A DNA stretch of 34,718 bases from an uncultured Bacteroidota bacterium (GCA_903903635.1 CAIUZK010000005.1:1-34718); one strand, 5' to 3'; shown: positions 6,618 through 18,200, counted from the stretch's first letter. Notes: a model not told the origin generated them from the sequence alone. Numbers and translations: made by a program.

Positions 6618-7691
6618 ATGATCAACCAGGTGGCAAATGATCGGTTTGAAAAGGGCAGGGGGGCTCAGTACAATCCTAAGAACAGGTTTCTGAAGGGGGA
6701 GTATGTGCAGGAGCATGTGGAGGGGGTGGATGACTGGGAGGAGGAGAAGCGAAGTACGGATTATATAATAGATAAGAGCAAAACACTGGTAAATGAAGTA
6801 ACCAGTCCGGATGTGGGTATGCTCTGGTCGGCAAATCCTTACCAGGGTTGTGAACATGGCTGTGTGTACTGCTACGTCCGCAACAGTCATGAATACTGGG
6901 GCTACAGCGCGGGCCTTGATTTTGAAAGCCGGATAGTGGTAAAGAAGAATGCGCCTGCCCTGTTGCGTAAATTGTTAAGCAATAAAAAGTGGATGCCGGC
7001 TACCATTTCGCTCAGTGGCAATACCGACTGCTACCAGCCTATAGAGCGGAAGATGAAAATTACCAGGGCATTGCTGGAGATATGCCTTGAATTCAGGAAC
7101 CCTGTGGGCATACTTACCAAGAATGCCCTTGTGCTGCGGGATATGGATATTATCAAGGAGCTTTCGAAACTGAACCTGGTGAGGGTGCTTACTTCTATCA
7201 ATTCGTTGGATGAAGACCTGCGCAGGGTGCTGGAGCCCAGGACGGCTTCGTATGCTACCCGGCTTAAAGTGCTGGAGGCTTTCAGCAAGGCGGGCGTGCC
7301 AACCGGTGTTATGAATGCGCCGCTGATTCCCGGCCTGAATGATATGCATATGCACGATGTGCTGAAAGCTGCCAGTGAGGCAGGGGCACAGTGGGCAGGC
7401 TATACGGTGGTGCGGCTCAATGGGGCGGTTGAGGGGATCTTTAAAGACTGGCTTTACAAAAGCTTCCCGGACAAGGCCGATAAGGTGTGGCGGCAGATAG
7501 CTGATTGCCATGATGGTAAGGTAAGCGACAGCCGCTGGGGAAACAGGATAGCAGGCGATGGCAAATTTGCGGAGCTCATCAAAAACCAGTTTCAGATATA
7601 CTGCCGCAAGTTTCACCTGAATGAAACGCACCTGAAATTAAATACCCATGATTTCAGGAGGGTGGTGAACAACCAGTTGCCGCTGTTTTGA
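6618..7691 (+). CDS. SplB-like radical SAM protein (PA0069 type)
   Basis: This 357-residue protein has the radical SAM cluster motif CX3CX2C at C78, C82 and C85 (GCEHGCVYCY), preceded by SPDVGMLWSANPYQ. GNTDCYQPIERKMKITRALL and a conserved LTKN strand follow, as in the SplB/Rv2578c/PA0069 group, which is often annotated as a DNA repair photolyase homologue. These proteins bind a [4Fe-4S] cluster and cleave S-adenosylmethionine to a 5'-deoxyadenosyl radical. True SplB repairs spore photoproduct, but members in non-spore-formers have no proven substrate, so the role is open. The C-terminal half (from about residue 215) completes the barrel with GVMNAPLIPGLND. It is a single-gene unit, divergent from accD and convergent with the T9SS protein at 7714. 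Confidence 0.85.
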   Translation: MINQVANDRFEKGRGAQYNPKNRFLKGEYVQEHVEGVDDWEEEKRSTDYIIDKSKTLVNEVTSPDVGMLWSANPYQGCEHGCVYCYVRNSHEYWGYSAGLDFESRIVVKKNAPALLRKLLSNKKWMPATISLSGNTDCYQPIERKMKITRALLEICLEFRNPVGILTKNALVLRDMDIIKELSKLNLVRVLTSINSLDEDLRRVLEPRTASYATRLKVLEAFSKAGVPTGVMNAPLIPGLNDMHMHDVLKAASEAGAQWAGYTVVRLNGAVEGIFKDWLYKSFPDKADKVWRQIADCHDGKVSDSRWGNRIAGDGKFAELIKNQFQIYCRKFHLNETHLKLNTHDFRRVVNNQLPLF

Positions 7692-7713
7692 GGATCAGGA
7701 TTGTTGGATGAAG

Positions 7714-9306
7714 TTATTTTTGAATGACAACTTTCTCTTTCTGAATAGTTCCTTCATTATCCTGAATGGCCACTAAATACAATCCATTGATCCATGAGAA
7801 AGTGTTTATTGAATAGGTATTCAGGAGATTAGCTTTGTCAGTGAAAACAGCCCTGCCGGTGACATCATAAACTGTGATTGAAATGTCTGAGTTGAGTGAT
7901 TGGTAACAGGATATGCTGATGTGGCCGGATGCGGGATTGGGTAAAATGGTGAATCTGTTATTTCCACTAATGTTGCCAACACCTGCATTGTGAGGCCTGG
8001 ATGCGCTAACAAAGTATCCGCAGGTATCGGCGCTTTTATAGTAGAAATTATAGCTTTGCTGTTGTACTGTTCCGGTTGTTGAATTGAAATTAGATTTACC
8101 AGTCAGGCCATAACCTTTACTGTAAGTATTGGATGTATAGGAAGCCCTGTAAACAGTTCCGTCATATCCGAATCCTGTGGCTTTATAATCCTGGTCTAGA
8201 ACATAGGCCGCCGGACTGTCGCACAAGCCACTGTAAGGGATGTTTTTCGGGAAATAGTGGAGTAAATAATCTGCGGTAGATTCTTCGGGCATCTTTAGTT
8301 TGCTGATGAGGTAGGCGGTATCGCCAAGCTGATTGTACGGTCCAACAGTATAGGTGGTATCCCATCTGGTAGTGGGCACTGTGGCGGCCAGCGAGATGCC
8401 CATGGTGCGTTCACTGCCGGTATAAGTAATGCCCGATGTGCCGGTAGTTTTGGTGAAGACTGAATCTAAAGTATAAGACTGGAAAAAATAAGGTGTATAT
8501 ACGCCGTTAGCTACAAAATGGTTTTCATAAGCATCGCCAACAGCGAAATTATAGATCTCTGAGCGACGCGGATTATATAAATTAAAGAGCCTGAAGATGG
8601 AATTAACGGTATCGGGCGCATTATTGGCGCATCCGAGATCGCAGGTGCCAAGGTTGCCCAGCACTACATCGAGGTAATAATCTATGAAGCGGATATGGCG
8701 GCTAGTATGGGGTGGTGTAAAAGCAATAGTATCCGGTTTGTGGTAGGGAAAAGTATAGAGATCGAATACCTGCACAAAGCCGAAGTTTTTACCGATCCAG
8801 ATCTGGAAATTATTTACCGGGTCATTGGCATAGGACATCATATCGCTGTCGCAAAAAACGGAGATTTTTTTCACCGAGTCGAGAACGCCGAAAATGGTCA
8901 TCGTATCGATACTTGTAACCATGGCCGTATAAGAGAAATGAGAAGTATCATCATAAAACGTCCAGGAAGCGCCAAGGGGAGCGTGGGTTTTAATAACTAC
9001 GGTATCCCAAAGGTTGTCGAAAAGGTAGGTTCCATCGGCACGCCTGATGACTTTACCCCCCAGCCAGCTACCGCCCTCGAAACTAACAGGAGCAGTACCT
9101 GTAAGGTATTTACTGATTCGCTGTGTTTTGTAAGGATAAAATATCTGGTCGCTGCCACTGGATGTAACTGAGTCAATTCTTATTCCTCTTACATAGCCCT
9201 TGCCATTGATGAAATAGTTCTTTGCGCCAGCCTGCAGGCAATCGAAATTTTGTGCGGAAGCTGCGACTGATAATATTATAAATAAGGTAGAGAGTAAAAA
9301 TTTCAT
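7714..9306 (-). CDS. Secreted T9SS type A sorting-domain protein, function unknown
   Basis: This 530-residue protein starts with a clear signal peptide (MKFLLSTLFIILSVAASAQ). It ends in a T9SS type A domain of about 75 residues: ILPNPASGHISI, SDISITVYDVTGRAV, then NGLYLVAIQDNEG and KVVIQK. The product should cross the inner membrane by Sec and the outer membrane by T9SS. The roughly 420 residues between are rich in beta-strand, aromatic residues, Asp and Thr, with no enzyme motif I recognise; the region resembles the uncharacterised secreted proteins common in Bacteroidota. It is a single-gene unit transcribed away from the dedA gene. The shared intergenic region has a long inverted repeat. 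Confidence 0.8.
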   Translation of the reverse strand: MKFLLSTLFIILSVAASAQNFDCLQAGAKNYFINGKGYVRGIRIDSVTSSGSDQIFYPYKTQRISKYLTGTAPVSFEGGSWLGGKVIRRADGTYLFDNLWDTVVIKTHAPLGASWTFYDDTSHFSYTAMVTSIDTMTIFGVLDSVKKISVFCDSDMMSYANDPVNNFQIWIGKNFGFVQVFDLYTFPYHKPDTIAFTPPHTSRHIRFIDYYLDVVLGNLGTCDLGCANNAPDTVNSIFRLFNLYNPRRSEIYNFAVGDAYENHFVANGVYTPYFFQSYTLDSVFTKTTGTSGITYTGSERTMGISLAATVPTTRWDTTYTVGPYNQLGDTAYLISKLKMPEESTADYLLHYFPKNIPYSGLCDSPAAYVLDQDYKATGFGYDGTVYRASYTSNTYSKGYGLTGKSNFNSTTGTVQQQSYNFYYKSADTCGYFVSASRPHNAGVGNISGNNRFTILPNPASGHISISCYQSLNSDISITVYDVTGRAVFTDKANLLNTYSINTFSWINGLYLVAIQDNEGTIQKEKVVIQK

Positions 9307-9365
9307 TAGCTATGTTTTACAGTTTGCGGAAACCTAAAATTAATGTTTTGACCTGGGATAAATAT

Positions 9366-9467
9366 TATTTGCCACAAAATCTATGCCATAAAAGGAGAAT
9401 AGAGAAGTTACAGGTGTCAAATTTAGATATATTGATTCGTGAATCAGGCATTTGTGTGTGGCAAATA
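9366..9467. promoter_or_regulatory. Inverted-repeat pair and central palindrome between divergent genes
   Basis: TATTTGCCACA at 9366-9376 and TGTGGCAAATA at 9457-9467 are perfect 11-bp inverted copies 80 bp apart. Close to the right copy lies TGATTCGTGAATCA (9433-9446), a perfect 6+6 palindrome. The region separates the T9SS protein gene (minus) from dedA (plus). The arrangement suits a dimeric regulator binding two sites with looping, or a large cruciform. No strong TAnnTTTG box was found for either gene. Confidence 0.4.
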
Positions 9468-9514
9468 GGTAGTTCGCGTAATTTTTTTTATTTTCACCCC
9501 CCAAGTACAAAAAT

Positions 9515-10171
9515 ATGCATCAATTAATAGAATTATTCCATAACCTTACGAACGCAGACTGGATCAACGCGCATTACGGTTTATACCTTGTCATGTTTAT
9601 CATTTTTGCCGAGACCGGCTTATTTGTAGGTTTTTTCCTGCCCGGCGATTCTTTACTTTTTGTTAGTGGCATGATCATATCTGGCCTCCACTCGCCATTC
9701 GAAATTGCTATTCTCAATTTAGTGTACTGGATCCTGCTACTCACACTGGCTGGTGTGTCTGGCAATATTGTAGGGTACTGGTTCGGAAATAAATCAGGCC
9801 ATATGCTTATGAAACGGCCAGACTCGCTGCTTTTCAAGAAAAAGCACCTCATGCAGGCGCATGATTTTTATGAAAAGAAAGGAGGGGTTGCCATCCTTCT
9901 GGCCCGCTTTCTCCCGATTGTGCGCACATTTGCACCTATAGTAGGAGGAATGGTAGATATGAATTATAGAAAATTCATCACCTATAATATTATTGGTTGC
10001 TTTGCATGGGTAATAAGTATGACTACCATCGGGTATGTACTTGGTGAAAATGAATGGGTTAAAAGCCATCTTGATATTATAGTAGTGCTCATCATATTAG
10101 TTACAACAGGTCCAGTTCTGTTCAAGATGATATTCGGGAAAAAGAGACCCGAAGCTGAAAGTACAAACTAA
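9515..10171 (+). CDS. DedA-family inner-membrane protein
   Basis: This 218-residue protein has about five hydrophobic segments. DedA hallmarks are present: ETGLFVGFFLPGDSLLFVSG near residues 28-47 (the conserved acidic residue and PGD re-entrant loop), then FLPIVRTFAPIVGGMVDMN and FITYNIIGCFAW near residues 132-165 with the conserved arginine. DedA proteins act in the cytoplasmic membrane in lipid carrier or phospholipid translocation and in proton-motive-force-linked homeostasis; some are undecaprenyl-phosphate flippases. Which activity applies here is not visible. The MFS gene follows after 15 nt, so the two are probably one operon. The ATG at 9515 gives the normal short N-terminal helix before the first motif. 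Confidence 0.88.
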   Translation: MHQLIELFHNLTNADWINAHYGLYLVMFIIFAETGLFVGFFLPGDSLLFVSGMIISGLHSPFEIAILNLVYWILLLTLAGVSGNIVGYWFGNKSGHMLMKRPDSLLFKKKHLMQAHDFYEKKGGVAILLARFLPIVRTFAPIVGGMVDMNYRKFITYNIIGCFAWVISMTTIGYVLGENEWVKSHLDIIVVLIILVTTGPVLFKMIFGKKRPEAESTN

Positions 10172-10186
10172 GTAAAATTAAGCCGG

Positions 10187-11416
10187 ATGAAACAAAGCAA
10201 GGTTATTGGTATATTCAGTATTCCTGTGATAGTAGCCGCCCTGGGTTACTTTGTGGATATTTACGACTTGCTTCTTTTTAGTATCATTAGGGTAAAAAGT
10301 CTGAAGGGCATAGGGCTCAGCGATGTTTTGTGCGATTCGGAAGGAAAATTCATTATAAGTATTCAGATGTATGGCTTGCTCATTGGCGGTGTGCTTTGGG
10401 GGGTTATGGGCGATAAAAAAGGCCGGTTAAGTGTGCTTTTCGGGTCTATCATTCTTTATTCGCTGGCCAATTTTGCCAATGGTTTTGTGCAGACAGTAAA
10501 TCAATACGCTATTGCCCGGTTCATAGCCGGTATCGGGCTTGCCGGAGAATTGGGCGCAGGTATTACACTTGTAAGTGAACTGGTAACCAAGGAAAACAGG
10601 GGTAAAGCCACTTCGATAGTTGCAGGCATTGGGCTTACAGGTGCGGTTGCAGCCTATTTTGTAGCTCATGCATTCGATTGGCGGATCTGTTATTTTGTGG
10701 GAGGTGCACTGGGGATATGCCTGTTGCTGATGAGGGTTAGTGTTTTTGAATCAGGCATGTTTCATGATATGCAGGGGGAGAAAGTTCAGAAAGGCAATTT
10801 CCTGATGTTTTTTAACAATGCCCGGCGTTTTAAGACCTACCTGCTGGCCATTCTTATAGGGCTGCCTACGTGGTATGTGATAGGTATTCTAATCACCTTC
10901 TCGAAAGAATTTGCCAAAAATTTCGGGTTCAGTGAAAACGATCCTGTGGATGCAGGTAAGGCGGTAATGCTATCCTATATCACTATATCCATTGGTGGTC
11001 TTTTGGGTGGGTTTCTCAGCAACTGGCTAAAGAGCCGTAAAAAGGCATTGTATATTTTCTATTCGATCACTATTGTAAGTATTGCCTCGTTTTTCTTTCA
11101 GAAGGGGGGTAACTCAACCAATATGTATATTATATGTATGGCCATGGGTTTCGGCACAGGTTTCTGGTCATTATTTGTAACCATGGCTGCCGAGCATTTT
11201 GGGACAAATTTGCGTGCAACCGCGGCTACCACAGTGCCCAATATGGTGCGAGGCTCATTGCCTATTATGATTTTGCTTTTCAATGCCCTGAAGCCGGGCT
11301 TTGGCTATATAAATGCAGGCGCAGTTACCGGTTTTATTGTTATGGCCATCAGCACCATAGCCGTGTTTATGACCACAGAAACATTCGGGAAGGACCTGAA
11401 TTTTAATGAGCAATAG
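10187..11416 (+). CDS. Major facilitator superfamily transporter
   Basis: This 409-residue protein has about 12 hydrophobic segments in two halves. The MFS signature loop between helices 2 and 3 reads GDKKGR (residues 75-80). Helix 4 has the usual RFIAGIGLAGELGAG pattern. The N-terminal FVDIYDLLLFS with charged residues inside helix 1 is typical of the metabolite:proton symporter subfamily (aromatic acid, shikimate and dicarboxylate type). A long acidic and polar loop, with a DVLCDSEGK segment, separates helices 1 and 2. The substrate cannot be read from sequence. It is 15 nt downstream of dedA and likely co-transcribed; no terminator is obvious before the secreted-protein gene at 11707. Confidence 0.82.
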   Translation: MKQSKVIGIFSIPVIVAALGYFVDIYDLLLFSIIRVKSLKGIGLSDVLCDSEGKFIISIQMYGLLIGGVLWGVMGDKKGRLSVLFGSIILYSLANFANGFVQTVNQYAIARFIAGIGLAGELGAGITLVSELVTKENRGKATSIVAGIGLTGAVAAYFVAHAFDWRICYFVGGALGICLLLMRVSVFESGMFHDMQGEKVQKGNFLMFFNNARRFKTYLLAILIGLPTWYVIGILITFSKEFAKNFGFSENDPVDAGKAVMLSYITISIGGLLGGFLSNWLKSRKKALYIFYSITIVSIASFFFQKGGNSTNMYIICMAMGFGTGFWSLFVTMAAEHFGTNLRATAATTVPNMVRGSLPIMILLFNALKPGFGYINAGAVTGFIVMAISTIAVFMTTETFGKDLNFNEQ

Positions 11417-11706
11417 GGTAGTATGCATTATTTATTTGATGTATTTTTCGGGCTTTTCTACCTGTATTTTATTATATCTGTTTTGTATGCATGCCTGCGT
11501 ATATGTTTGCTCATTTTTAATGTGAATTTTCAGTGCTAACATTTCGCCTATTTATTTGTGCTATATTTTGTTTTTTTTAGAATAAAGCATTATGTTTACA
11601 ATTCATATTGTTAAAGTGCCGCATACTGCTATGCCGGGGCTTCGATTTTATGCATTATAAAATTTATATATTTAGCCTATTTCTGAGTATTTTTATAAAA
11701 TAAAGC
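11417..11706. other. AT-rich leader region before the secreted protein-adhesin pair
   Basis: The 290 bp hold no convincing gene. ATTTTAT (11645-11651) and ATAAAAT (11657-11663) form a perfect weak hairpin about 45 nt before the ATG at 11707. ATAAAGCATTATG at 11582-11594 and ATAAAGCATGATTATG at 11700-11715 are near-duplicates, and the first could start a 22-codon reading frame. I see no TAnnTTTG box with good spacing. Confidence 0.35.
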
Positions 11707-12210
11707 ATGATTATGAGATCAGGAAAATTACACTTGAAAGTCAGGGGAGTCGGTAGCAAAACGTTTACATGCGCAACCATGTTTTTGGTCATTGCAGCTA
11801 TGGTCTTCAGCAAGGTGGATGCATGTGCGCAGGCAGTTACTATTGTCAATAATTCAAAAACTTCTGTTTTCTTTCAGTTAGGTGGCGTCGATAACAACAA
11901 TAGCAACAGAACCTTCGCCTCAGTTACTACACCAGTTGCCGCATCATCGAAGGTGGTTTACCAATCCATATCGGAGATAAACTGGTTGGGAAGCACTTCT
12001 GGTTCTGCCATAGTTTTTACAAGCCTTAATGCCCTTTTTACAGACCCTTCAGGGGCATGCGAAGTAAAAGCATCGAACCTGGTTGGTAAATCCGAGTTCA
12101 AATTCAGCAACCGGGCAACCCTCAAAATATCAGAGTGTGCAGGTAAGGGTGGCGATTTAACTTTAGTATGGACTTCGAAGAATGGCAATGTATTGGTAAC
12201 AATCAATTAA
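11707..12210 (+). CDS. Small secreted beta-rich protein preceding the giant adhesin
   Basis: This 167-residue protein has an N-terminal basic stretch (KLHLKVRGVGSK) and a hydrophobic core (ATMFLVIAAMVFS) ending near ACAQA, which fits a signal peptide of about 43 residues. The mature part of about 124 residues is Ser/Thr/Asn/Val-rich and beta-rich. It has two cysteines (GACEV and SECAG) that could form a disulfide, and the ending LTLVWTSKNGNVLVTIN. There is no T9SS sorting domain and no enzyme motif; I do not recognise the family. The giant adhesin starts 9 nt after its stop, so the two are almost certainly co-transcribed. A partner, chaperone or regulator role for adhesin export is plausible but unproven. 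Either ATG (11707 or 11713) could be used. Confidence 0.65.
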   Translation: MIMRSGKLHLKVRGVGSKTFTCATMFLVIAAMVFSKVDACAQAVTIVNNSKTSVFFQLGGVDNNNSNRTFASVTTPVAASSKVVYQSISEINWLGSTSGSAIVFTSLNALFTDPSGACEVKASNLVGKSEFKFSNRATLKISECAGKGGDLTLVWTSKNGNVLVTIN

Positions 12211-12219
12211 TTAAACTTT

Positions 12220-15200
12220 ATGGTATCCAAATTCACTATTTTATGTACATTAAAGCGTAGTATAGTTAGTTATGCTCTGCTTTTTCTAGTTGCCCTGTCG
12301 TTTTCGCAGCATCTGTTTGGCCAGGTTCACTATGAGCTTACCGGCACTCCAGGTTCCAGTGGTGGTGGTGTTGGATTGCCTCCCGGAGGATTCGGCCCGC
12401 TCAACTGGAATGACGGTGTAATTGCCGCAGGTCCATCATGTGCAGAGTCGGCGCAACCTTGGGGATGGGTAACTACAAATGGGACAATAACCTATACCTG
12501 GGGCGCACCAGTGACATTTAGCAAACTGGTTTTTTACAAAAGTAACAGGCCAATGTTGTCCTGCAACATCCAATATTGGAATGGGGCAAGTTTCGTTAAT
12601 TTTTACAACTATACAGTGGTTTCAACCTGTACCGAAGATTCGATAACTTTTGCGCCGGTGACTACAACTATACTTCAAATGACGAATGTTGGGGGAAGCA
12701 GTAATCCTAATTTCAGAGAAATTCAGGTATTGGGCCCGGCGCCCAACTCAGCTCCAACTTTTACAGGTGGTAGCCCGCAAAGCCTGAATGTATGTATCAA
12801 CTCAAGTACTAACTCAATAAATTCTTTATTAGCTATCAGTGATGCAGATGCAGGCCAGACAGAGACATGGACAGTTTCATCAGCGCCCTCGCACGGTAGT
12901 ATAGCTACAGGCGGAACAATGACATCGACTGGTGGTACTATTACACCAACAGGGTTTAGCTACTCTCCTACAGCCGGATACACAGGTACCGATGCTTTTA
13001 CAATACAGGTTTCAGATGGCGCAGGCGGTACAGCAACAACAGTTATTAACGTTACAGTAAACCCAACCCCTCCGGGGATTACCGGGCCTACCTCAGTTTG
13101 TACAACACAGTCCATTACATTAAGTGATGCTACCGGCGGTGGTACATGGACCAGTGGTACACCTGGTCAAGCAACGGTTGTTGCAGGTACCGGCGTTGTT
13201 ACTGGTGTAGCAGCAGGGTCACCTACAATAAATTATACAGTTGGTGGTTGCATTGTTTCCTATCCTATAACTGTAATCGCCAGTCCTTCGGCAATTACAG
13301 GCAGCTCCAGTGTTTGTACCGGTTCTACCATTACGCTCAGCGATGCCGGTGGTGGAACATGGACCAGCAGTTCTCCTGCTCTGGCTACAATAGACCCAGC
13401 AACAGGAGTTGTTACCGGTTATTCTACCGGTACACCCACAATGAGCTATACAATAGGCGCTTGTTCCAGTACATTAATTGTTACCGTAAATCAAACCCCC
13501 ACAGGTATCAGTGGTACTTTCAGTGCGTGCGTGGGCGGTTCTACTACATTAACCAATGGTTATGCAGGCGGAGCATGGACCAGCAGTGCACCGGGTGTTG
13601 CATCTATTAATGCAGCTTCAGGATTAGTTACAGCATTAACTCCCGGCACCACTACCATAACTTATACCTTACCAGGCGGCTGTACAGGTACAGCCGTATT
13701 TACAGTAAATCCAAATCCCGCAGCAATCGGAGGAACATTCACTGTATGTGCAGGATCTTCCATAACAATGACTGATGCTACTGCAGGCGGAGTATGGTTG
13801 AGCAGCGCAACAGGTGTTGCCACCATATGGTCAGGATCAGGTTTCCTTACCGGCGTTGCATCGGGTACAACCAATATTTCTTATACACTCGCAACAGGCT
13901 GTTATACTACTTCGCCTGTTACTGTAAATCCTTTACCAGCTTCTATTACCGGCCCTACTTCGGTATGTGTCGGTTCTACTATAACGGTATCAACAGTCAC
14001 CGGAGGCATTACCTGGTCCAGCAGCAATACGGCTATTGCAACAGTTGTGGCAGGCTCAGGTGTTGTAACTGGTGTGAGTGCAGGTACAGTTACAATTACC
14101 TGTGGTATAGTGGCTACAGGTTGTATTACCACAACAACTATTACTGTTAACCCGCTTCCGGCCGCTATTACAGGCCTGAATGTGGTATGTGCCGGTTCTA
14201 CCATCACATTAAGCAATGCTACAGGTGGGGGTACATGGAGCAGCAGTACTGCTGCTGCAACTGTAATAGACAGTACGGGCGTTGTAACAGGTGTTTCCGC
14301 CGGAACCCCGAACATATCTTACACTTTGCCTACCGGTAGTTGCTATGTAATTTATCCAATTACAGTTAATCCGCTACCTGCAGCGATCGGAGGTATCTTG
14401 ACGGCATGTCCCGGTACATCGACAACATTGACAGATGCAGGGGGCGGTTCATGGGTTAGCAATAATACCGCTGTGGCTACAATGGCAGGTGCAGTTGCTA
14501 CCGGCGTTGCAGCAGGTACATCTACCATTACATATACATTACCTACCGGTTGTTTAATTACAGCTACCTTAACCATTAATCCAAACCCTGCTGCTATTAC
14601 AGGTACATTTAGTGTATGTCAGGGATTGACAACGACACTGGCCAGCGCTTCGGGTGGTGGTTCATGGACAAGTGCCAGCCCAGCCAATGCAAGTGTGGGT
14701 GCGGGTACAGGTATTGTTACCGGTAATATTGGTAGTACAACAGCCAACATTACTTATACATTGCCTACAGGTTGTCTTACTTCACAGTTGGTTACAGTTA
14801 ATCCATTACCTGCAGCTATCGGAGGTGCAAATAATGTGTGTGTTGGGCTAACAACTACACTTACGGATGCCACAGGCGCAAGCACGTGGACCAGTAGCAA
14901 TACAGCAAATGCTACCATAGGAGCTGCCAGCGGTATTGTAACCGGTGTGGCTACAGGCGCAATTACAATAACATTTACTATTCCTGCAACAGGTTGCATT
15001 GCTACAATGCCATTTACAGTTAATCCTACTCCTGTGGCTATATCAGGTTCCAATAATGTTTGTGTGGGATTTACCACAGCATTATCTGATGCTACAGGTG
15101 GTGGTACATGGTCTAGCAGCAATGCAGGTCTTGCAACTGTAAATGCCCTTACCGGAATAGTTTCGGGAGGCTCAACAGGAACATTGAATATTGTTTATAC

Positions 15201-18200
15201 ACTACCGGCAGGTTGTACCGCAACAATGCCTTATACAGTTAATCCTACACCGCCGGCAATCGGTGGTCCAACCTCAGTTTGTACAGGATTAACCATGACT
15301 TTAACGAATGGCACAGGTGGCGGCACATGGACAAGCAGTAATACATCGATGGCTACCGTTGGTGGTACCGGGATTGTAGCAGGTGTTTCTGCAGGTGTTC
15401 TGACTATAACTTACACTACAACACCAGGAAATTGTTATGCAGTAAGAACAATTACAGTATATCCTACTCCTTCTGCAAACACAGGTACAGCAACTGTTTG
15501 TTCCGGGCTTACAACAACGCTTGCCAACAGTGCAAGCGGCGGTACATGGAGCAGTGCAACACCTGCCAATGCATCAGTTGCAGGCGCGGGCATTGTTACT
15601 GGTGTTACAGCAGGTACAACAGCGGTTATTTCTTACACTTTATCTACAGGATGTTTTGCCAATACTACGGTTACTGTTAATCAGCAACCATCGACAATAA
15701 CCGGCGCTACAAGTGTTTGTACCGGTGCAACAACTACTTTGATCAATGGTATACCAGCAGGAACATGGACCAGCAGTAATCCATCAGTGGCCAGCATTGG
15801 TGGAGGTACAGGCATTGTTTCAGGCGTTTCTGCCGGTACAGTGACCATCACTTATACACTCGGATCTTGTTTTGCTACTTATGCATTTACTGTTAACCAG
15901 ACGCCTCCAGCCATAGTGGGTAATCCTCAGCTTTGTGTTGGCGTGTCTGCAACATTTACAGATGGCATAGGGGGCGGAACATGGACAAGCAGTAACGTTG
16001 CCGCAGCAACAATAGTTGGCGCGACAGGTATTACATCTCCATTGGCTGCAGGAACTACCAATATCGTTTATACATTACCAGGTGGTTGTACCGCAACTTT
16101 GCCGGCAACTGTCAATGTTCAACCAGGATCAATTTCCGGAAGTTCAACAGTATGTACCGGAGCAACCACAGCATTGACAGATGGCACAGTAGGTGGTTCA
16201 TGGTCGAGCAGCAGCACCGGTGTTGCTTCAGTAGGTGGAACCGGTATTGTTTCCGGGATATCTGCCGGCACTGCCACTATATCATATACAATGACCGGGG
16301 GCTGTAATGTAACATTCCCTATGACAGTTAATCTTACTCCTGCTGCTATTACAGGTACTCCTGTAGTATGCGTGGCAAGTACTACAACCTTAAGTGATGC
16401 CACATTTGGTGGTGCCTGGAGCAGCAGTAATCCCGCACAAGCCGGGGTTGGCGCAACAACAGGTATTGTTACCGGTGTTTCAGCAGGTACATCTACAATA
16501 ATATATACTTATCCGGGAGGTTGTACAGCAACAGTTACCGTTACTGTAAATGCACTTCCTGCTATTTATACTGTATCAGGCGGTGGTTCTTATTGTGCCG
16601 GTGGAACCGGTTTACATATAGGTCTCAGCAATAGCGATGCAGGAATCAACTATCAGTTATATAATACCGGAGTTACTTCAGGAGCTTCAGTTGGAGGAGC
16701 CGGTGTTCCGCTTGACTTTGGCCTCAGAACAGCAGCCGGTACTTATACTGCCATAGGAACGAATGCAACCACAGGTTGTTCCGTTGCCATGGCTGGCGGT
16801 ACATCAATTACAATTAATGCGTTGCCTTTCGCATTTACCGTTACAGGTGGTGGCAGTTATTGCAGCGGTACCAGTTCAACCATTCATATCGGGTTAAATG
16901 GTTCAGCTACATTTGGTGCTACCTACCAGCTCATGAGCGGTGTTACCCCTGTTGGCGCTGCTATAGGAGGTACAGGAGCTGTACTTGACTTCGGAATTTA
17001 TTCTACTGCCGGAACCTATACAGTTAACGGGTTGTATACTGCAACGGGTTGTACTAGTACAATGAACGGCAGTGCAACCATTACTGTTAATGCATTACCT
17101 CCGGCACACAACGTTATCGGTGGTGGCGCATATTGTGCAGGCGCATCCGGTGTAATTATCCAATTGGACGGATCGGATATTGGTTATAGTTATCAGTTAT
17201 ATTATGGTGGTTCTACTTCAGGCAGTCCGATGCCGGGAACAGGCGGTATTCTTAATTTTGGTTTGAGAACAGCAGCCGGATCTTATACCATACTCGCAAC
17301 CAATAATACAAGCGGTTGCAGTGTGCTCATGAGCGGCACTGCAGTAATAACAATTTATCCATTGCCAACTGTATTTGGAGTTACCGCACCTGGTGGCTTA
17401 AGCTATTGCATTGGCGGTACTGGTGTTGCTGTTGGTTTAACCGGCTCTACCATCGGTGTTAACTATCAGTTATACAGAGGCGGTGTTGCTACCGGCGGTC
17501 TTGTTGCCGGAACCGGTATTGCTTTAAACATGGGTACTCAAACTATCCAGGCAATTTATACTGTGGTTGCCATTAATGGCACTACTTCCTGCTCAGTTAA
17601 TATGACTGGTCAGGATTCAATTTATGTTAATCCGTTGCCTACTGTATACAATGTAACAGCAAGTGCAGGCGGTGTTTATTGCGCCGGAGGATCAGGCGTG
17701 CATATTCTGCTCAATGGTTCTCAGATAGGTGTTGCTTACCAATTATCAAATGGTTTTGGTACTGTTGGCAGTCCGCTAACAGGTACCGGTGGTGCACTGG
17801 ATTTTGGTTTACAGACTGTTGTTAGTACTTATTCAGTAACTGCAACGAACATTACAACAACCTGCACCAACCCAATGACGGGGACACCTTCTATTTCAAC
17901 AAATCCATTACCGGCACTTTATACCATGTCTGCCAATGGCAGCTATTGTTATGGTGGTACAGGAGTGGATGTGCAATTGAGCGGTTCTCAGGCTGGAATC
18001 AATTATCAGCTATACCTTGGCGCAAGTGCAGTTGGTGCACCTATGGCAGGCACAGGTGGTATTCTTGACTGGGGTAATCAGTTGATTGGTGGTACATATA
18101 CAGTTCAGGCAACTAACCCTGCATCCTTGTGTACTATATTTATGACTGGTAGTACAATAATTACGGTTAATCCTTTGCCAACAGTATTTAACATGAATGG

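Noticed and set aside
9312-9514. Plus-strand frame of about 71 codons ahead of dedA
   Set aside because: It lies in the divergent regulatory region with the inverted repeat, overlaps the dedA start and has no recognisable protein features.
13146-16307. Several long frames in other phases inside the adhesin gene (rich in Tyr, Cys, Arg or in Val, Pro)
   Set aside because: They arise because the repetitive Gly/Thr/Ser codons avoid stops in other frames; compositions are unnatural and repeat with the units.
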